A stretch of 64,000 nt of DNA from Stratiolaelaps scimitus. Lineage: Eukaryota; Arthropoda; Arachnida; Mesostigmata; Laelapidae. Shown piece by piece: positions 10,532-23,060 of the stretch (the first letter of the stretch is position 1; each line of letters begins with the position of its first letter). The DNA is taken from NCBI GenBank assembly GCA_019614645.1, contig JABWDB010000005.1, positions 351,001-415,000 of the forward strand, given 5' to 3'. The position numbers were made by a program, and so were the translations under genes. The notes under the pieces are model-generated. The model saw only the letters and a list, made by a program, of their open reading frames with translations. It did no database searches and was not told where the DNA came from.

Positions 10532-13500
10532 TCACGGTTGCTCCTGGTCGCTCCCGCTAAGCGTGATTACATATTTTACTACGAATGCGAATGCCGCGAA
10601 GCCGACAACAACGCACAAATTCGTCAGAGCGGCTGCTAATGAAGACTGCATCTGTAACGGAGATCGAAACGGCGAACCGATGGTGGCCGAACAAAACGAG
10701 AGGCAAATCGCAACAATGGTGGTTAGTAACGAAAGTGTCTGTGTCCTGTGGCCAGAGAAGACCAACGGTAGAACAACTCTTCCGGCTTTTAACATGAGAG
10801 TGTCCGATTCGTCTCTACCGTACCTAGAGCCTATGCTGCCGGCGAAACAACCACACACACAACGAGGATGAGAGATCTCGCAGAGGAATCAGGCACAGGA
10901 AAGTGTCAGTGTTCATGCATTAACGTTCCATGGCGACGATGCGGCAGGCTTCGTACAGTTCGTGCTGTCGGATGGTCTAATACTGGGGACAGTTCAAAGA
11001 AGTGGTCGAAAGTAAACGACATGTTCGTTCCGCTCTCGCTCAGAGATGGAATCGTCCGACGACCGCATCGTATAGTGGATCTGTTAATGTAAATTCGACT
11101 GCACTTCCAAGTAGCCGACAGCGGTCAATGGAATCACTCACTGGGATGGAAGTATGTCGAGGCGACTGTGTGAGGCCGACACCTGTTGGGATGTGTTGGG
11201 TGACAGTCAATGGGCCGATGTGGTCCCATTCCACTCTCGACTAGCTCGCCGCCGCTCACGTTCTCTTATATGCAACATATACTGTCGAGCTTGCTCTACA
11301 CAGAGCTCTCTTGGTACTCACATGAAACTCGCGGTACATAATTGCATCGTTGAGTAGACTTCCACCGTTACCACAGCCGCAAAACGAGGTCCGCCGCCTT
11401 CGGAACGGAAATTAAAGGAATAGCCACGCGCATAGCTTTCCGCTAGCCTATTCCTTTAGTACTCAGTTTGGGCAAGGCGGATCGGTGACAATTGTTCGAT
11501 TAAAAGGGTGTAACATTTCGCACCATTGAACGAGACGAATGTCCTGTACACTCTTCATCGGAGATCCAGCGGAAAGGAACAAGAAGATAGTTGAAGAGAA
11601 GATGTCCAGAGCACAATTACATACCGAACTGACATCAGGCACAGCCATTCAACATTCACTCAGATATACCCGGACCATAAGCCCCAGGCTCAGACATACC
11701 TCTATTTCGCTCGGTCTAGGACGCGCGTTCCTGGCAGCTGTCAGTTTCATCTGAACTGCAACTGAAATCGGCGTCGTTCTGCAATCGGAATCGCAATAAG
11801 TGTATTATCATGGTCGCGCCAACCTTCGTTGACGACTGACTCCTAGAGGTATCTCGCTACTAGCCGCATGTGTCTATCTACTGAAAGTGTTGAACCTGTT
11901 GATTTTGCGCAACAGATCAAAACTCTGTCGAGCTGTAAGAGCAACGATAATAAGGCGTCTATAAAAAGCTTCGACGCTCCTTATTCAAGCAGCACGTTTT
12001 CAACGTGAAGTCACATCGGTGCGATAGTCGAGTTTCAGACAATGTCATCGACATCGAACTCCACCTCGCTCTCCACCGCCCATCTCAATGGGAACTTCAT
12101 GGCTTCAAAGTCGTGCGGCTCTCAACTCCCTTTCAGATTTTCAATAGCATGGAGGTGGGATGACGCTCGTAGTTGTTGTCGCTGTTCGAGATGTTTGAGT
12201 CACAATTCACATGTATACCAGGTAATCAAAATGTACCAATGAAAACGGCCGCAAAAACCAACAAAATTTTCCAACACGAAAGCTTGAAAGTGCTTTAAGA
12301 GCAATACAGTCCCGAGCAGCGATACAGACGCCATTTCTTTATCAGTGCGAAGATACATGAATGAGACTAATCGCGAAAGTTACCTACGTAACCCTGGAAG
12401 ATCCATGTAAAGCCTCCTCTCAATACAGCCACATGGAGCGGAGGGGGAGGGGGTTCCACTCTCACCGTACCCTGTCACCGAACGACCTACCGCCATGTAC
12501 ACTAACTACGAGACAAGGTAAGGTACCTTGGACGCTATGATATACCTCCTATCGGCATTATACATCAATACAATTAGATATCCCCTCGAAATATCGGGGG
12601 CCAACACCAGATTAGTAGTATAGCTCCGTCATACGGCCTTGAATCGTTGAAAACATGTGCAAAATGTCCCACCTGATTGACACCGGACGCGATGGCGGGC
12701 GGAACAAGCGCCTCAAGTTGTCGCCGTTCGGCCTCACGCGTTCGTAGAATATCGCGACACTCCTGAAGGTTAGCACAGATCAAGCATTCACCAGAGAGGG
12801 CTCACGTTAATTCGATGATGGAACACAAATTATCCAGCACAGCAAACAGGCAAAAACTTTGCAGAAGTCAAATGAAAGAAAGTCGACTGACGATTACCTA
12901 CATTACACAGATCTGTATAAATCTCTCTAATATAATATATAAACCACTATGAATACGCTTCAAAGCTATAGCCACCAACCATCTCTTCGACCTAAACCAT
13001 TAAAACTCTGCCTCCACATTTTCCGCAATGCGAAGTGCCATTGCCCAGCCTACGGATGAATACATCTGAATACAGCTACGTACATCGGCAATCTTCGGGA
13101 AGAGTTCACAGAATTGCCGGTCCCTAAGATTGAACTCGACGCTCTGCTCCGCTAGCATACGTTTCTCCTGATCGCTGGACTCAATCGAGCCGAGTGTCGG
13201 AATTTCCTCGCACATGAAACTTTGCAGGCCGAGCAGGATCGGACCTGCACTCCACGTCGGATTCCATGTCTCCGGGTGAAAATCGCTAATTGAAAGGCAC
13301 AGTCGGGTGTTCGTCCTGAATCTAAAACAGCGAATATTCGATATTAGCAAACACTCCTTCTATAGGGACTCGGTACCATCGAAATACATATCCCGGCTAC
13401 GATATAGCGTCGGCGATGTAGACATTTCGATAAGCAGGAGATGATGCATTAGCCCATGGGGGAATTCCTATTATCATTGTTACTTACTCTGCTTTGTATC

Positions 13501-15103
13501 AAAATGGCCTCGAGTAGCCAACGCAAATCTTGCACATCCGTTAAGAGGAAAGCAAAACACTGTTCTAATTCGTCGAATGACGACTCGATAATATATGACC
13601 ATTTTAAATTAAGACTTAACGTTTGTATTTATAAAAAGTTAGGCAATTCTGTTGTTACTTGCATAACTTTTTAGAAATACAAACGTTAAGGCGTGATAAT
13701 AGCGTTTCTAACAAATTGGCCCATCAACTGCTCTCTTCCATAAAAAACAACCGAGAGAAACACTTGAGCATGTTGATCCATAGGTGAGGTGAATGATAGA
13801 TAATCAATATATAATAATGCTATAATGCCCGCTAATGTATATCAGTGTTGGTGTGTGCCAACTAACCGTCCATTTGGCGTGCACATGTAGATCGAGGGCG
13901 GTTTGAACGGGAACTCCTGCGGGAAGACTAACTTGCCATGATAAAAACCACCTGAATTGAGTTCAATTAAAAACAGAAAACATGTGCTTACTCAGTTAGT
14001 ACTTGGCTCAAACGTCGTACAGTAAGTAACACATCACTTACAGAGGCATGATTACGAGTACACAACGCATACTTTTACAAGATCTAATTCATCACCCGAC
14101 AGAGTAGCTCTATGTTGAGGGGGCTCACCTTGATACGGCGTGTCAGGTGTACCGATCACCACGTACCGCCTGGAAAAGTAGGAAAGAGGAATAACGTCAT
14201 AAATTAATACATCTTAACGAGCACTGCGAACAAGATGGAATCCCGTTGACTGCCGGAGCAGTTCGGTAATATCTATCTAGCCAACATTTGCTCGGCGGCA
14301 CCTCTGCCGCAAACTAACGGCAGCATCGGATAGATTCCATGACATACAACACAACGAAATGATACATAATCGCTGATAGTTGAGATGAGAATATATCTCA
14401 CAGGATAACAACCCACATCATATTCACTTTCTGTATACGGCGGGGCTAAGGATCTGTTGGAACGTGCCAACCTGGAATAGATTGTGATAGATAAACAGTA
14501 AAACCGAAACAACTTGGATATGTACTTATATGGATGCACAACAAATATTATGAAGTGCACAGCAGTTGACCAAGGGCTACTGAGTGCGTTCCCGAGACAT
14601 CTACAGAGGAGCGAAAGTAAGCCCAACAATGGTGGGAGTAATATAACATCAGGGTAGCATAGTGCTGCGTTTTTGAACAAAAGATGTGATAAAGTATTAT
14701 CGGATTTCAAGCTATCAAATTGGCAAGGGCAATCATAATGAATAATGGACTACACAATTTTTGATCGTTAGTTCTAGAATCCGCAACGATTATATAATAT
14801 ATATATATATGCATGCATGCGTAATGCGACATCCGAATATTCGTGGCTTCTATCACCTTGTGAAACCACACTCAAGCAGTAGTCATAAGACGCAGTTTTA
14901 CTCTCCATCGCTCAGCTTTGGACGAACAAATCGGCGAATGAATAGGATAGTGGCCAGCTATGACATTTACCGACGGCGCCGATTGTTTGTACAGTGAGAC
15001 CCACATAATATAGTATTACGACAGATCCACCAAGGGCCAGCCTGTTGAAGCTTCGAAAATTTTCAAATATTCGTCTCGTTCAACGATGCAAAGTTCAACG
15101 ATG

Positions 15104-15144
<41 letters not shown>

Positions 15145-15514
15145 TAACGTTGCCGAAGCTGAACTGTGGATAGTTTCTTTCTCTCGTACAACAAAATATA
15201 ACAAATATACCTAGGGACAATGTCCCTCTAATTCCTAATGGCACCTCATCATTATCTGAGCAACGAGCAATACTGTATCATCATCAGCCACACTTCACTC
15301 CCGAATAGATAGATATGACCTCTTGGTTTTCACACACCTGTTCGCCACCTATTGTTTATCAATCGAATATATATCTCCCTTTCAACAGCTATTCGTTTCT
15401 CACTTACCACTCGAGAATGTTATCTGGCACTGGTATTGTGCAGACATACGGAATGGGCTCCTTCGCCAGCCGCATGTAATCCTGCTTCAGGCGTAGAGTT
15501 GCTGTCTTCATCAT
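10532..15514 (-). CDS. UBE2J2: Ubiquitin-conjugating enzyme E2 J2, tail-anchored
   Basis: The protein carries ubiquitin on a catalytic cysteine at the ER membrane and works with E3 ligases in ER-associated degradation. Six exons, read right to left: 15408-15514, 14129-14169, 13867-13951, 13084-13321, 12673-12762, 10532-10651. All phases agree and all introns are GT..AG, giving 226 residues (the human protein is about 259). The start is the first of two adjacent ATGs. Visible family signatures are RLKQDYMRL near residue 8, [27 protein letters not shown] in place of the usual HPN, the active-site Cys86 in NTRLCLSI, and DFHPETWNP. The last exon gives a C-terminal membrane anchor (about residues 199-214, [16 protein letters not shown]) with a short polar tail, so the enzyme faces the cytosol. 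The linker between catalytic domain and anchor is shorter than in vertebrates, and a further small exon in the 2-kb last intron cannot be excluded. Confidence 0.93.
11413..11458. repeat. 11-bp inverted repeat in a UBE2J2 intron
   Basis: TAAAGGAATAG at 11413-11423 and its reverse complement at 11448-11458 flank a 24-base spacer. No coding sequence is associated. It may be chance or a short element remnant. Confidence 0.6.
15109..15141. repeat. (TA)n microsatellite in UBE2J2 intron 1
   Basis: About 33 bases of pure TA alternation. Confidence 0.95.
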
Positions 15515-15615
15515 TGAAATTTTGTTGCTTCTTGCCTTGCTACGAGCTCTTGCCTTGTCGTCGTCCCAACAGCAATAAATCACAGTGAATCAAATGTGGC
15601 GCAGACACTCCACAC

Positions 15616-15621
15616 TTTATA
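15616..15621 (-). promoter_or_regulatory. Possible TATA box for UBE2J2
   Basis: The minus strand reads CTTTTATAAAG about 100 bases before the UBE2J2 start codon. A start site some 30 bases downstream (near 15590) would leave a short leader of about 75 bases. Genes of this kind are often TATA-less, so the match may be accidental. Confidence 0.25.
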
Positions 15622-17244
15622 AAAGACAGCCGCAACGTTAGTTACCGTAACTGCACGGAACAGCAGCAATTAAGCAACAGCACGATGTTCATACACCGTG
15701 TACTCGGGATTGTCAGTTTGACTGCCCAGTAACACAGCACACCCAGTGAACTTAAAAGCTGACGAAGTTCGTTCAGGTCTCTTCGAACTCGGAGCCGTTC
15801 GAGAAGCCACTCGAAACGTCTCCTTCAAAGTCGAACCCACGTGCAAGCTACGAGCAGCTCGTCGTCGAACACTCGGTCCTCCTCAATAGCGAAACGACTG
15901 ATCGTGCTGCTGCTAACTGCAGCTCCACTCGGTAGCAACGAGCTGGTGAAGACGTCACACACGGCGACTGTTGCAACCCCTTACAACTGCCACTGCTGCT
16001 GTTTTGAGTCGGCTACCGATGCTGTTTCTGCTGATACTATCACTCATCGAGGAATAATCCCTACTCATTGCTTAGTTATACTTCGTTGCCTCGATGAAGT
16101 TAGCAAATTAGCCGTCTGAGTCGTTCGTATCGCGACGCGAACCGGGGCCGAAGACACCTCGGAGAGATGACGATGATGAAGCCAGATGAAGCCACGCTGA
16201 GGGCGACTCACGAACTTCGCGTGTATGGCAATCTAAGGCAGCGGACGGAATACCTGCGATCCAGAAGCATTTCGAGGTCTAGTCAGATTGCTGTTGTCGT
16301 CTTCAACATGCCTCCTTGCACGCTCTCCACCTCTCGCACCCGCTCTCTCTATTCATCCGTTTGCAGGAGCCAATAGCCACGCCAGGTGGCACCAGCACGA
16401 CGAGCAACCCCTGACTGACGCAGCGCTTGGGGGCAAAGGTCCGCTGGAGATCACCTCAGCAACGCCGCTGACTGACGACTGGCTAGCGGGCTATTGGAGT
16501 GTCTGGTTTCGAGACGGCGGGAACAGCAGTAGATCTCTTGTCTCTCGATTGCGGGGTCGCCGAGTCGTTCGCTGGTACTTCTGCTAGCTTAGCAACAGGA
16601 GGCTACTGACGACAAAGAGTAAAACTCGAGATGAGATGGATGAGAGAAGGATGGCGGGAGGGGGCTGCGCCTGTAGGAATCCAGCCAACGTAGGTGCAGG
16701 TCAAAACACTCGACGATGGCTAGCCGTCAGCGAGAGCAAACCGTCCACGAACAACAAACAGCTCGTGGCCTCCACTGGCTGTGTGTATCGCCCCACTAGA
16801 AACTGCACCAGCTACGAAGCTACAACAGTGACAGAGAGACCGCGTCAGCGCGACCGTGGTGGTTATGGCGATAGCTGCTATTCCACCGTTTCTGATTCTC
16901 GTTCTAATGCTGCTGCTGTTGTAGGTTGTCGTCGCCGTAGCCAGGCACCACCAGCCCGACTATTGCAGCAGCTTCTGCTCGAAGAACACGGAAATGCGCA
17001 TCGACGGCCACGGCAGCGGCGGTAATAACGACAACGAAAAAATCATGGACAGACGGAACCAGCCGAGAAATAGCAGCTGTCTTCGATGGAGGGCAAACTT
17101 CTCGTCTTGACGGGGCAGGCAAAGCACTGCTGTTGTTCCTGCTGATACACGACGTCTGTTCGTCAGCTATGAGACAGGCAGCATAACACCAACAATGATC
17201 ACAGCGTTGCGCAGCTGACTCCTGCGGATTCTGCCCCCGCTACG

Positions 17245-17430
17245 GCCACCAGCTACAGCAATGCAGCAGCAGCAAGGACAACAACGGCGCTAGCAGCCAG
17301 CGCCGCCTCCCACAGCAACAACAACAACAACAAGAGCCGCAGCAGGCGGCAGAGTCACAATGTTGTTATTTTCATCTTCTCCAGCAGCAGCACCACCACC
17401 ACTACAAACACTGTTACTCACAAACACTGT
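17245..17430. repeat. CAG/CAA/ACC-rich low-complexity tract
   Basis: Imperfect trinucleotide repeats rich in CAG and CAA grade into an ACC run near 17390-17403, then a short direct duplication of CTGTTACTCACAAACA-like sequence near 17405-17440. Confidence 0.75.
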
Positions 17431-19829
17431 TACTCACCCCAACGGTTGGCACACCACCGTCCGCTAGCAGCCGCCACAGCTGCTGCGCCACCAGTCGAAC
17501 TCGAGACGCCAGGGAGCACAGTCACGTTCAACAGCTGCTGCTGCTGCTGGTGTAAAGCGCAGCAACAGCGGCACAGGCGACAGGACAATCTCTCAACGAG
17601 ACGCACACGAGCTTACACCGACAAACTGGCGAACAGGCAAACACAATCACGACGTGGTAAATGCACAACGTTGTTCTTGCACTATAGCGCTGTTCCCTGT
17701 TATGACCTGCGTTTTGTCGACTGCTTTGGCCTGAGCGGCGACGGCGACGGTGGTGGTGACGACGGCACGTTGAATGACACCTCGCCGCTCTCGTCCATGC
17801 GTTGGAATTTACCGCGAATCGCGATTGAATTTCCGCGGCATAGCAGGGGTTGAATCTATGGCTCTTTCTAGATCTGTTGTTCACCAGGCAAGCTGGCTTT
17901 GACCATCGTAAGCAGTTCCAGAAGCGGGTGCGGTCACGGTGTTGTCATGCATGTCAGCATTAAAAAAAAAGTAAATAGATCTTCCGCGCACGAAACGCAC
18001 GCGTCCGGGCAAGGGATGATCGCGTATTCATTGTTAAGGATGAGGGGAACAATCAGCGGAAACCATGGGCAGTGTTGTAACGATTCGACCTAGCAATCGG
18101 TGGAGACGGACGTAGGTGCACGGGTTCGATTCCTACCGCTGCACATTTGCATTTAAAAAGGGGTCACCGTCTTATGAAGCAATGTCGAAAGCAGTTACAC
18201 CGTGGACGCTAAATGCTGGCTGCGGATCAGACTGGGAATTTCATTAGGCAACCAATCGACGAGGACAGATAGTTATGAAACAGTGTGATTTTTTGAGATT
18301 ATGAGACGAATCTCACAGTACCCTTGTTTATGTAATGCATTTCGCACCACTTAGAAAAGAAACAAAAGACTCACAATTGTATTTGTTTACTCTCTCCCAT
18401 TAGACACTACTCGGTACTCATCCTCATGGTATTATGCACGTTCCTCAAACCTCATAGCAGGCGTTGAACCTTCAACCTGAAACATATCAAACTGCTGGTT
18501 GATTTAGAGTGTCCGTAGGCATTGCGATCTTGCTGTCTCAGTCATTATCGCGGAAATATTTGATATCCTAGATATGCTCTTCTACACTGAAATAATATAA
18601 ATCAGTCGAAAACCCGGGTTCAAGCTTCTCAGCGGTCCAAGACGTTTAGTGGATATGCAGTCGGTCTTCATTCCGGAATTCCGGTCTTCATGATGGATTT
18701 GTGTTTGAACTCTAAAAAAAAAAGGAAAATATGTGCATGTTTCTATGTTTATGGCTACTGGCCACGCACACGAATTCACGTGTTGTGCTTGAGAATAACG
18801 CTGGCTCTGAAGAAACTCCGAAGTCTTCATACCGTATTTGAAAGTCAAACCTCGTTTCTTCACTTTGTTCTTGAAGAGTCCTATTAATGAAGTCCGCGTG
18901 TTTCTCGAAGACTGAACTCGGGAGTCGCTTTCGAGGAAACTACAGCGTATAACCCATAGCTTCTCCAGACGGAAATTATAGTAATCCCGATAGTTTGTTG
19001 CAAAGATTCCAAAATGTTCTCCCAGCCTAATTTGTTTCTAAGTTGATTCTGGTGAACGTTTACAAACCAACAACTCACAGCTTAGCAGCCTGCCTATAAC
19101 AGAAATCTGGGCGTCAGTTCAGCTTCTTGTCAATACACCGAAATGCTACCCGTTAAGGCCTGTCTAGTTTTGATTCGCTTGAGTTAGCAACTATTAATTA
19201 TACAACTCATACGCATACTAGAAACGAGATTCTCGATCGAAGAGCAACACACTTGTCGTTTCGACTGTAGTCAAATAGCGACAAAGTGTGTGACACCATT
19301 GTTGATCTCGGTCCGGGTGTTCCCCAACGCAGTGTTCGCGTTCGTCGTTAAAAAATCAGTCTATGGCGGCCCGTCTAAGACATTGTACGTTGTAGTGAAT
19401 ACAGAATCAGAGCGTTGGCTATTTGAAAACAAGCAATATAGCGCAGTTGAACGCAAATGTCGATCCTGGTTTGGTGGATAGATTCCACTGTGAGTTGTGT
19501 ACCACATTTATATATTATGATTATTTATGGTAGCGAAGAGCTCTATTATATATATATATATATATATATAGTGAGAGAGAGAGAGAACATGTTGTTATTT
19601 AATACTATTATTAATGTGTGTTACTGTATTTCTGTCGACAGGATCTTATTTTCATCCAGCCCTTCGCGGTGTTCGTCTGCTTTAAACGCTTACCAATTTA
19701 CTACACGAATGTTATCGTCTGAGCACTACTGGTAAGCCGTAGGCTGCATTCATTTTTGGTGAACAATTATTTAACATAAATAATCGCACTATGAAATTTA
19801 CCGGTCGAACGAGCCAAGCGAATGCATAG

Positions 19830-20156
19830 TCAGGTGCCATTCGACGTGAACTGCAGCTGTGGCATCTGGCAAATGAGATTTTTGCCACCCTCACAAGCTA
19901 GCGCCCATAGAGTCAAACCGGAATAGAAAAAGTGGCCGCAAAAAATAAGACCGTCTGTCAGATCGAGTCTGGCCGAGCATACAATATTGTGAGTTGATGG
20001 GTGTTCCAGCTGATCGGCACGCATGTATTGCCTGCGGTGAGCGCTCATTGGCCGCCGCACTGGAGTAGTCTGCCGGTTGGCCGTATACGCAGCCTGTGCG
20101 AACTGTGCACGCGCTCCGAGCAGAAGTAGCAACCGAAACTGCAGACGGAGCCCCAT
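19830..20156 (-). CDS. Candidate first exon with signal peptide, unrecognised
   Basis: An ATG at 20156 opens a 108-residue frame starting MGLRLQFRLLLLLGARAQFAQA, which looks like a secretion signal with a cleavage site after an Ala. A GTGAGG donor-like site at 19894 would end the exon earlier. Against it, the two other minus-strand frames are also open here, the family is unknown, and no following exon is seen. It lies about 640 bp upstream of SPT4 and points away from it, so it could also be chance in promoter DNA. Confidence 0.18.
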   Translation of the reverse strand: MGLRLQFRLLLLLGARAQFAQAAYTANRQTTPVRRPMSAHRRQYMRADQLEHPSTHNIVCSARLDLTDGLIFCGHFFYSGLTLWALACEGGKNLICQMPQLQFTSNGT

Positions 20157-20798
20157 AAGGGTGTGGGGGTGGCATCTCTGTGTGTGCGTGTGTCTGTGAG
20201 ACGCCGATGTTCGTGTAGAGCCGACGCGACGTCGGGTGTCGTGAGCCGATCTCCGAAACAAAAAAAAAACACTGCGCTACTTTCGTAGCGAAAAACATAA
20301 CGCAAGCAAGCCCGACTCGTAGTGTGCTGCTCGAGCTAGATGATTGAATTCGCTTCGAACGACTGGTCTCTGGAATGCAAACGATTGTGGCGGGTGGACG
20401 TTTGAGTTTGCCTGTGCGCGGTTTTGCTAGCCATAGTCAGCTTTAGGAGACGGGCATATATTGTAAATTGTCGCCAAAGTGAAAACGTGGTTGAAAAAAA
20501 CTTGTACAACACCTGTACGCCAATCATCTTTTATACATGAGTAAACAAGAATGAAAACCTGACAAAAACAGAACGTCAGTAAGAACAGGCTAAACAGCAC
20601 CGATTAACGGCACTTGGTAAATGAACAAACTCGTGCCGGCTTTTGGACAACCACGTGACGGGTTGTTGTGGTGTCTGATTTTTTCACACGGTTGCTACAT
20701 TGCCGCGCTTACTTTTACTTACTTGACGAAACCACGAAGGACGTTTTACTTGCTTACGTTCGTATTTCGACCGCAGTTGATTATATCAATCGGCAGAA

Positions 20799-23060
20799 AT
20801 GGCCGGTACCAGCTCAAACACAGCTGCAGCGTCAATGGACAATATACCCAAAGATTTGAGGCATCTCCGAGCGTGTATGCTGTGTTCACTCGTTAAGGTA
20901 TATATATATATCCGTTTCAGTCCGTCGGTCAGGCTTACGATTTAGCGTATGTATTGTGCTAGACTTTATTTGTGGATTCGATAGTTCGATGAATACCTCT
21001 CAGTATTGAACATGAAGGAAGGCGCGAATGAAAAAATGAATTCGGCAAACATTTTGTCAAATTTCGTATTAAATTCAATTTGAAGTTGGATGTCTGTATA
21101 GACCTCTACATATATGGCAGTATGGCCAGATGCTATCCTTGTCGTGAAGTCGAACCAATATTTAGCTCGCGTACGTTTAACGAAGATTTGCTCTTTAACA
21201 ATCATTATAAATAATATTTACTCAAACATACAATAATTAGGAATTATTTGTAGGGATCGATCACAGATTTTGATCACAAACGGGGAACATGAAATAGTCA
21301 AATAAGTATATTCCAGATTCTAACTAGTCGATGCCTGCTTGTTCAGGCAATGGCTGTGCGCTCGCCTAGTGTTTTATAAAGGTATATTCTTTATTGATGA
21401 TTTTTTTATAATTAAAGGTGAAGTTGAATATGATTGTCTTACTACCGCCATTTACATTAGACATTCTTGCGTAACAATAAGATCGCTCACAAATGTGTGC
21501 AAATGGTACTTGGCACCTGTTGGAATATTACACTTAATTCATTAGAATATTATTGATTACGCACGTAAAGTACAATGTTGACGGGAACTAAAAAAGTATC
21601 GAAGGCAGATATTGAATTTAAAGAAGCAGCTGTTTAGGATTCTTTATCTATAATTATTCCATAGCAATGCTAATTCAGCCAGAAACTGTAAGTCCGTATA
21701 CAGGAGTTTCACAACAGCAAATGAACCGGTGGAGCTGTGTCGAGAGGGATCTATTCGTCTAAACAGGTCTGGCCTCAACTGGCTAAGATGGAAGCTTGTG
21801 TAGCTCGAAGCAATTTCATTTTTTATTCATGTAAATAAAATACTATTTTTTCCCCTAGTAAATAAAATACTAGCCAAAATAAAGTTCGCAAGAGGTAGCA
21901 CGAGCCCTCAAAACTGGCCAGAACAAACAATCATCAATCAATACAGGCTAGCTTACTCACTGTTCACGTCACTAATCGAAGAGTTTGAGATGTTGTAACT
22001 CTATTTTACATAGGGGCCATATGCATATGGCGCGTTCGTCAATAGAGCCAAGGTAATGTTTTATTATATGCCACATTAACGACGTACGTTATTACGTGCT
22101 TGCCACTACTGGTCCTTTGCAGTCTGTCGAACAGTTCGAAGATTCGGGCTGTGATAATTGCGATCGTTATCTGCGGATGCGAGGCAACCGAGAGCAGGTA
22201 CATCACTGCACGTCAACACAATTCGATGGGCTCATTGCGCTTCTTCATCCCGAGGACAGCTGGATAGCGAAGTGGCAACGCATGAGTTCGTAATAGTCAC
22301 ACACTGTGGCATTTGAACATTTCTATTATTGTACTGTCAATGGTGATTTTGTCGGATTTTGTTTCGTTTTTGCATCTTGTTCTTGAGCCTGACTGTTGAC
22401 ACTTAACCTTGAGGCAATATAGGGTAGGTAGTTGCTTTTGCACGTCTGTGCCACTTAATATGCCTTTAGTTGTGGCCTATAATTATCGTCTTGTCGTTGA
22501 TTGATCTTTATTGGTCACCAGGTTGTCTGCCAGGTACATTGTATATAACAGAATAGAGTTTATGCTTATACGAAATGTTGCAGTATATAATATTTCCTAC
22601 AAACATAGAATGTGTTCTGTTGTATACAACGTAGCTGATAGACAACGATGATCAATAAAGTCAAGGAGCAAGAAGAAAAAAAATGATAGCCTATAGCCAA
22701 ATGTCCGTTGTTCCTATAACCAAAAGTACGATTGAAACCCAATGAACTAATGAGTTCTTAGCCATCTACTCACAGCAACAGCATATCACTCGGCAGCCTG
22801 CACTTTCTGCCTATGTGCGCTCAGACATACACCATTTACATTTTTCCCATAAAAAACGCTGCCTGATAGATGTAGGTACGGCGAGACAGACTTCAATGGT
22901 GTGCACTAATTTCGTTCCACGATCTGGCATTGTCAAACTTTTAGCTCAACGTTTACCCGGAATGTACGCCGTATCAGTCACCGGCAGGCTTCCATCAGGA
23001 ATCATTCGAGAACTAAAAAGCCGCGGCGTCATCTATAAATCTCGTGATATGACAACGTAG
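20799..23060 (+). CDS. SPT4: Transcription elongation factor SPT4
   Basis: SPT4 pairs with SPT5 to form DSIF, which binds RNA polymerase II and controls promoter-proximal pausing and elongation in the nucleus. Three exons: 20799-20897, 22123-22285, 22945-23060, totalling 125 residues (human 117). Exon 1 carries [18 protein letters not shown]. The zinc site is Cys26-x2-Cys29 with Cys43-x2-Cys46 (GCDNCD). Exon 2 also has [20 protein letters not shown] and exon 3 [10 protein letters not shown] followed by [10 protein letters not shown]. The start is the ATG in CAGAAATGG; it gives about a dozen extra residues, rich in Ser, Thr and Ala, before the conserved core. The exon 2 donor is an unusual GTTCGT, chosen because it keeps the frame and the exact spacing to the conserved PG-x-YAV block. 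A nearby GTAATA donor would break the frame. The next gene downstream is PUF60 in the same direction. Confidence 0.96.

Larger units (their letters stand above)
15622..20798. other. Divergent upstream region between UBE2J2 and SPT4
   Basis: No recognised protein. From about 15.8 to 17.9 kb the DNA is GC-rich with many imperfect CAG, CAA and ACC repeats (densest at 16900-16985 and 17245-17430), which keeps several frames open by chance. This looks like promoter and untranslated-leader sequence. From 18 to 20.3 kb the composition returns to background. A (TA)n tract followed by GA repeats is at 19548-19585. Confidence 0.5.

Noticed and set aside
11140..11190. Possible extra UBE2J2 exon between an AACAG acceptor and a GTGAGT donor on the minus strand
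   Set aside because: Its length (41 bases) is not a multiple of three, whereas both neighbouring exons meet in phase 0, so including it would break the frame.
14273..14710. 145-codon hydrophobic minus-strand frame in UBE2J2 intron 1
   Set aside because: AT-rich codons, no domain, and it lies within an intron of a gene on the same strand. It is most easily explained by chance.
18090..18135. tRNA-like A and B boxes (TAGCAATCGGTGG and GGTTCGATTCC)
   Set aside because: The boxes are about 12 bases too close together and no acceptor or anticodon stem folds. A B-box 9-mer match is expected tens of times by chance in 64 kb. Similar matches at 46722-46732 and 47250-47260 fail for the same reason.
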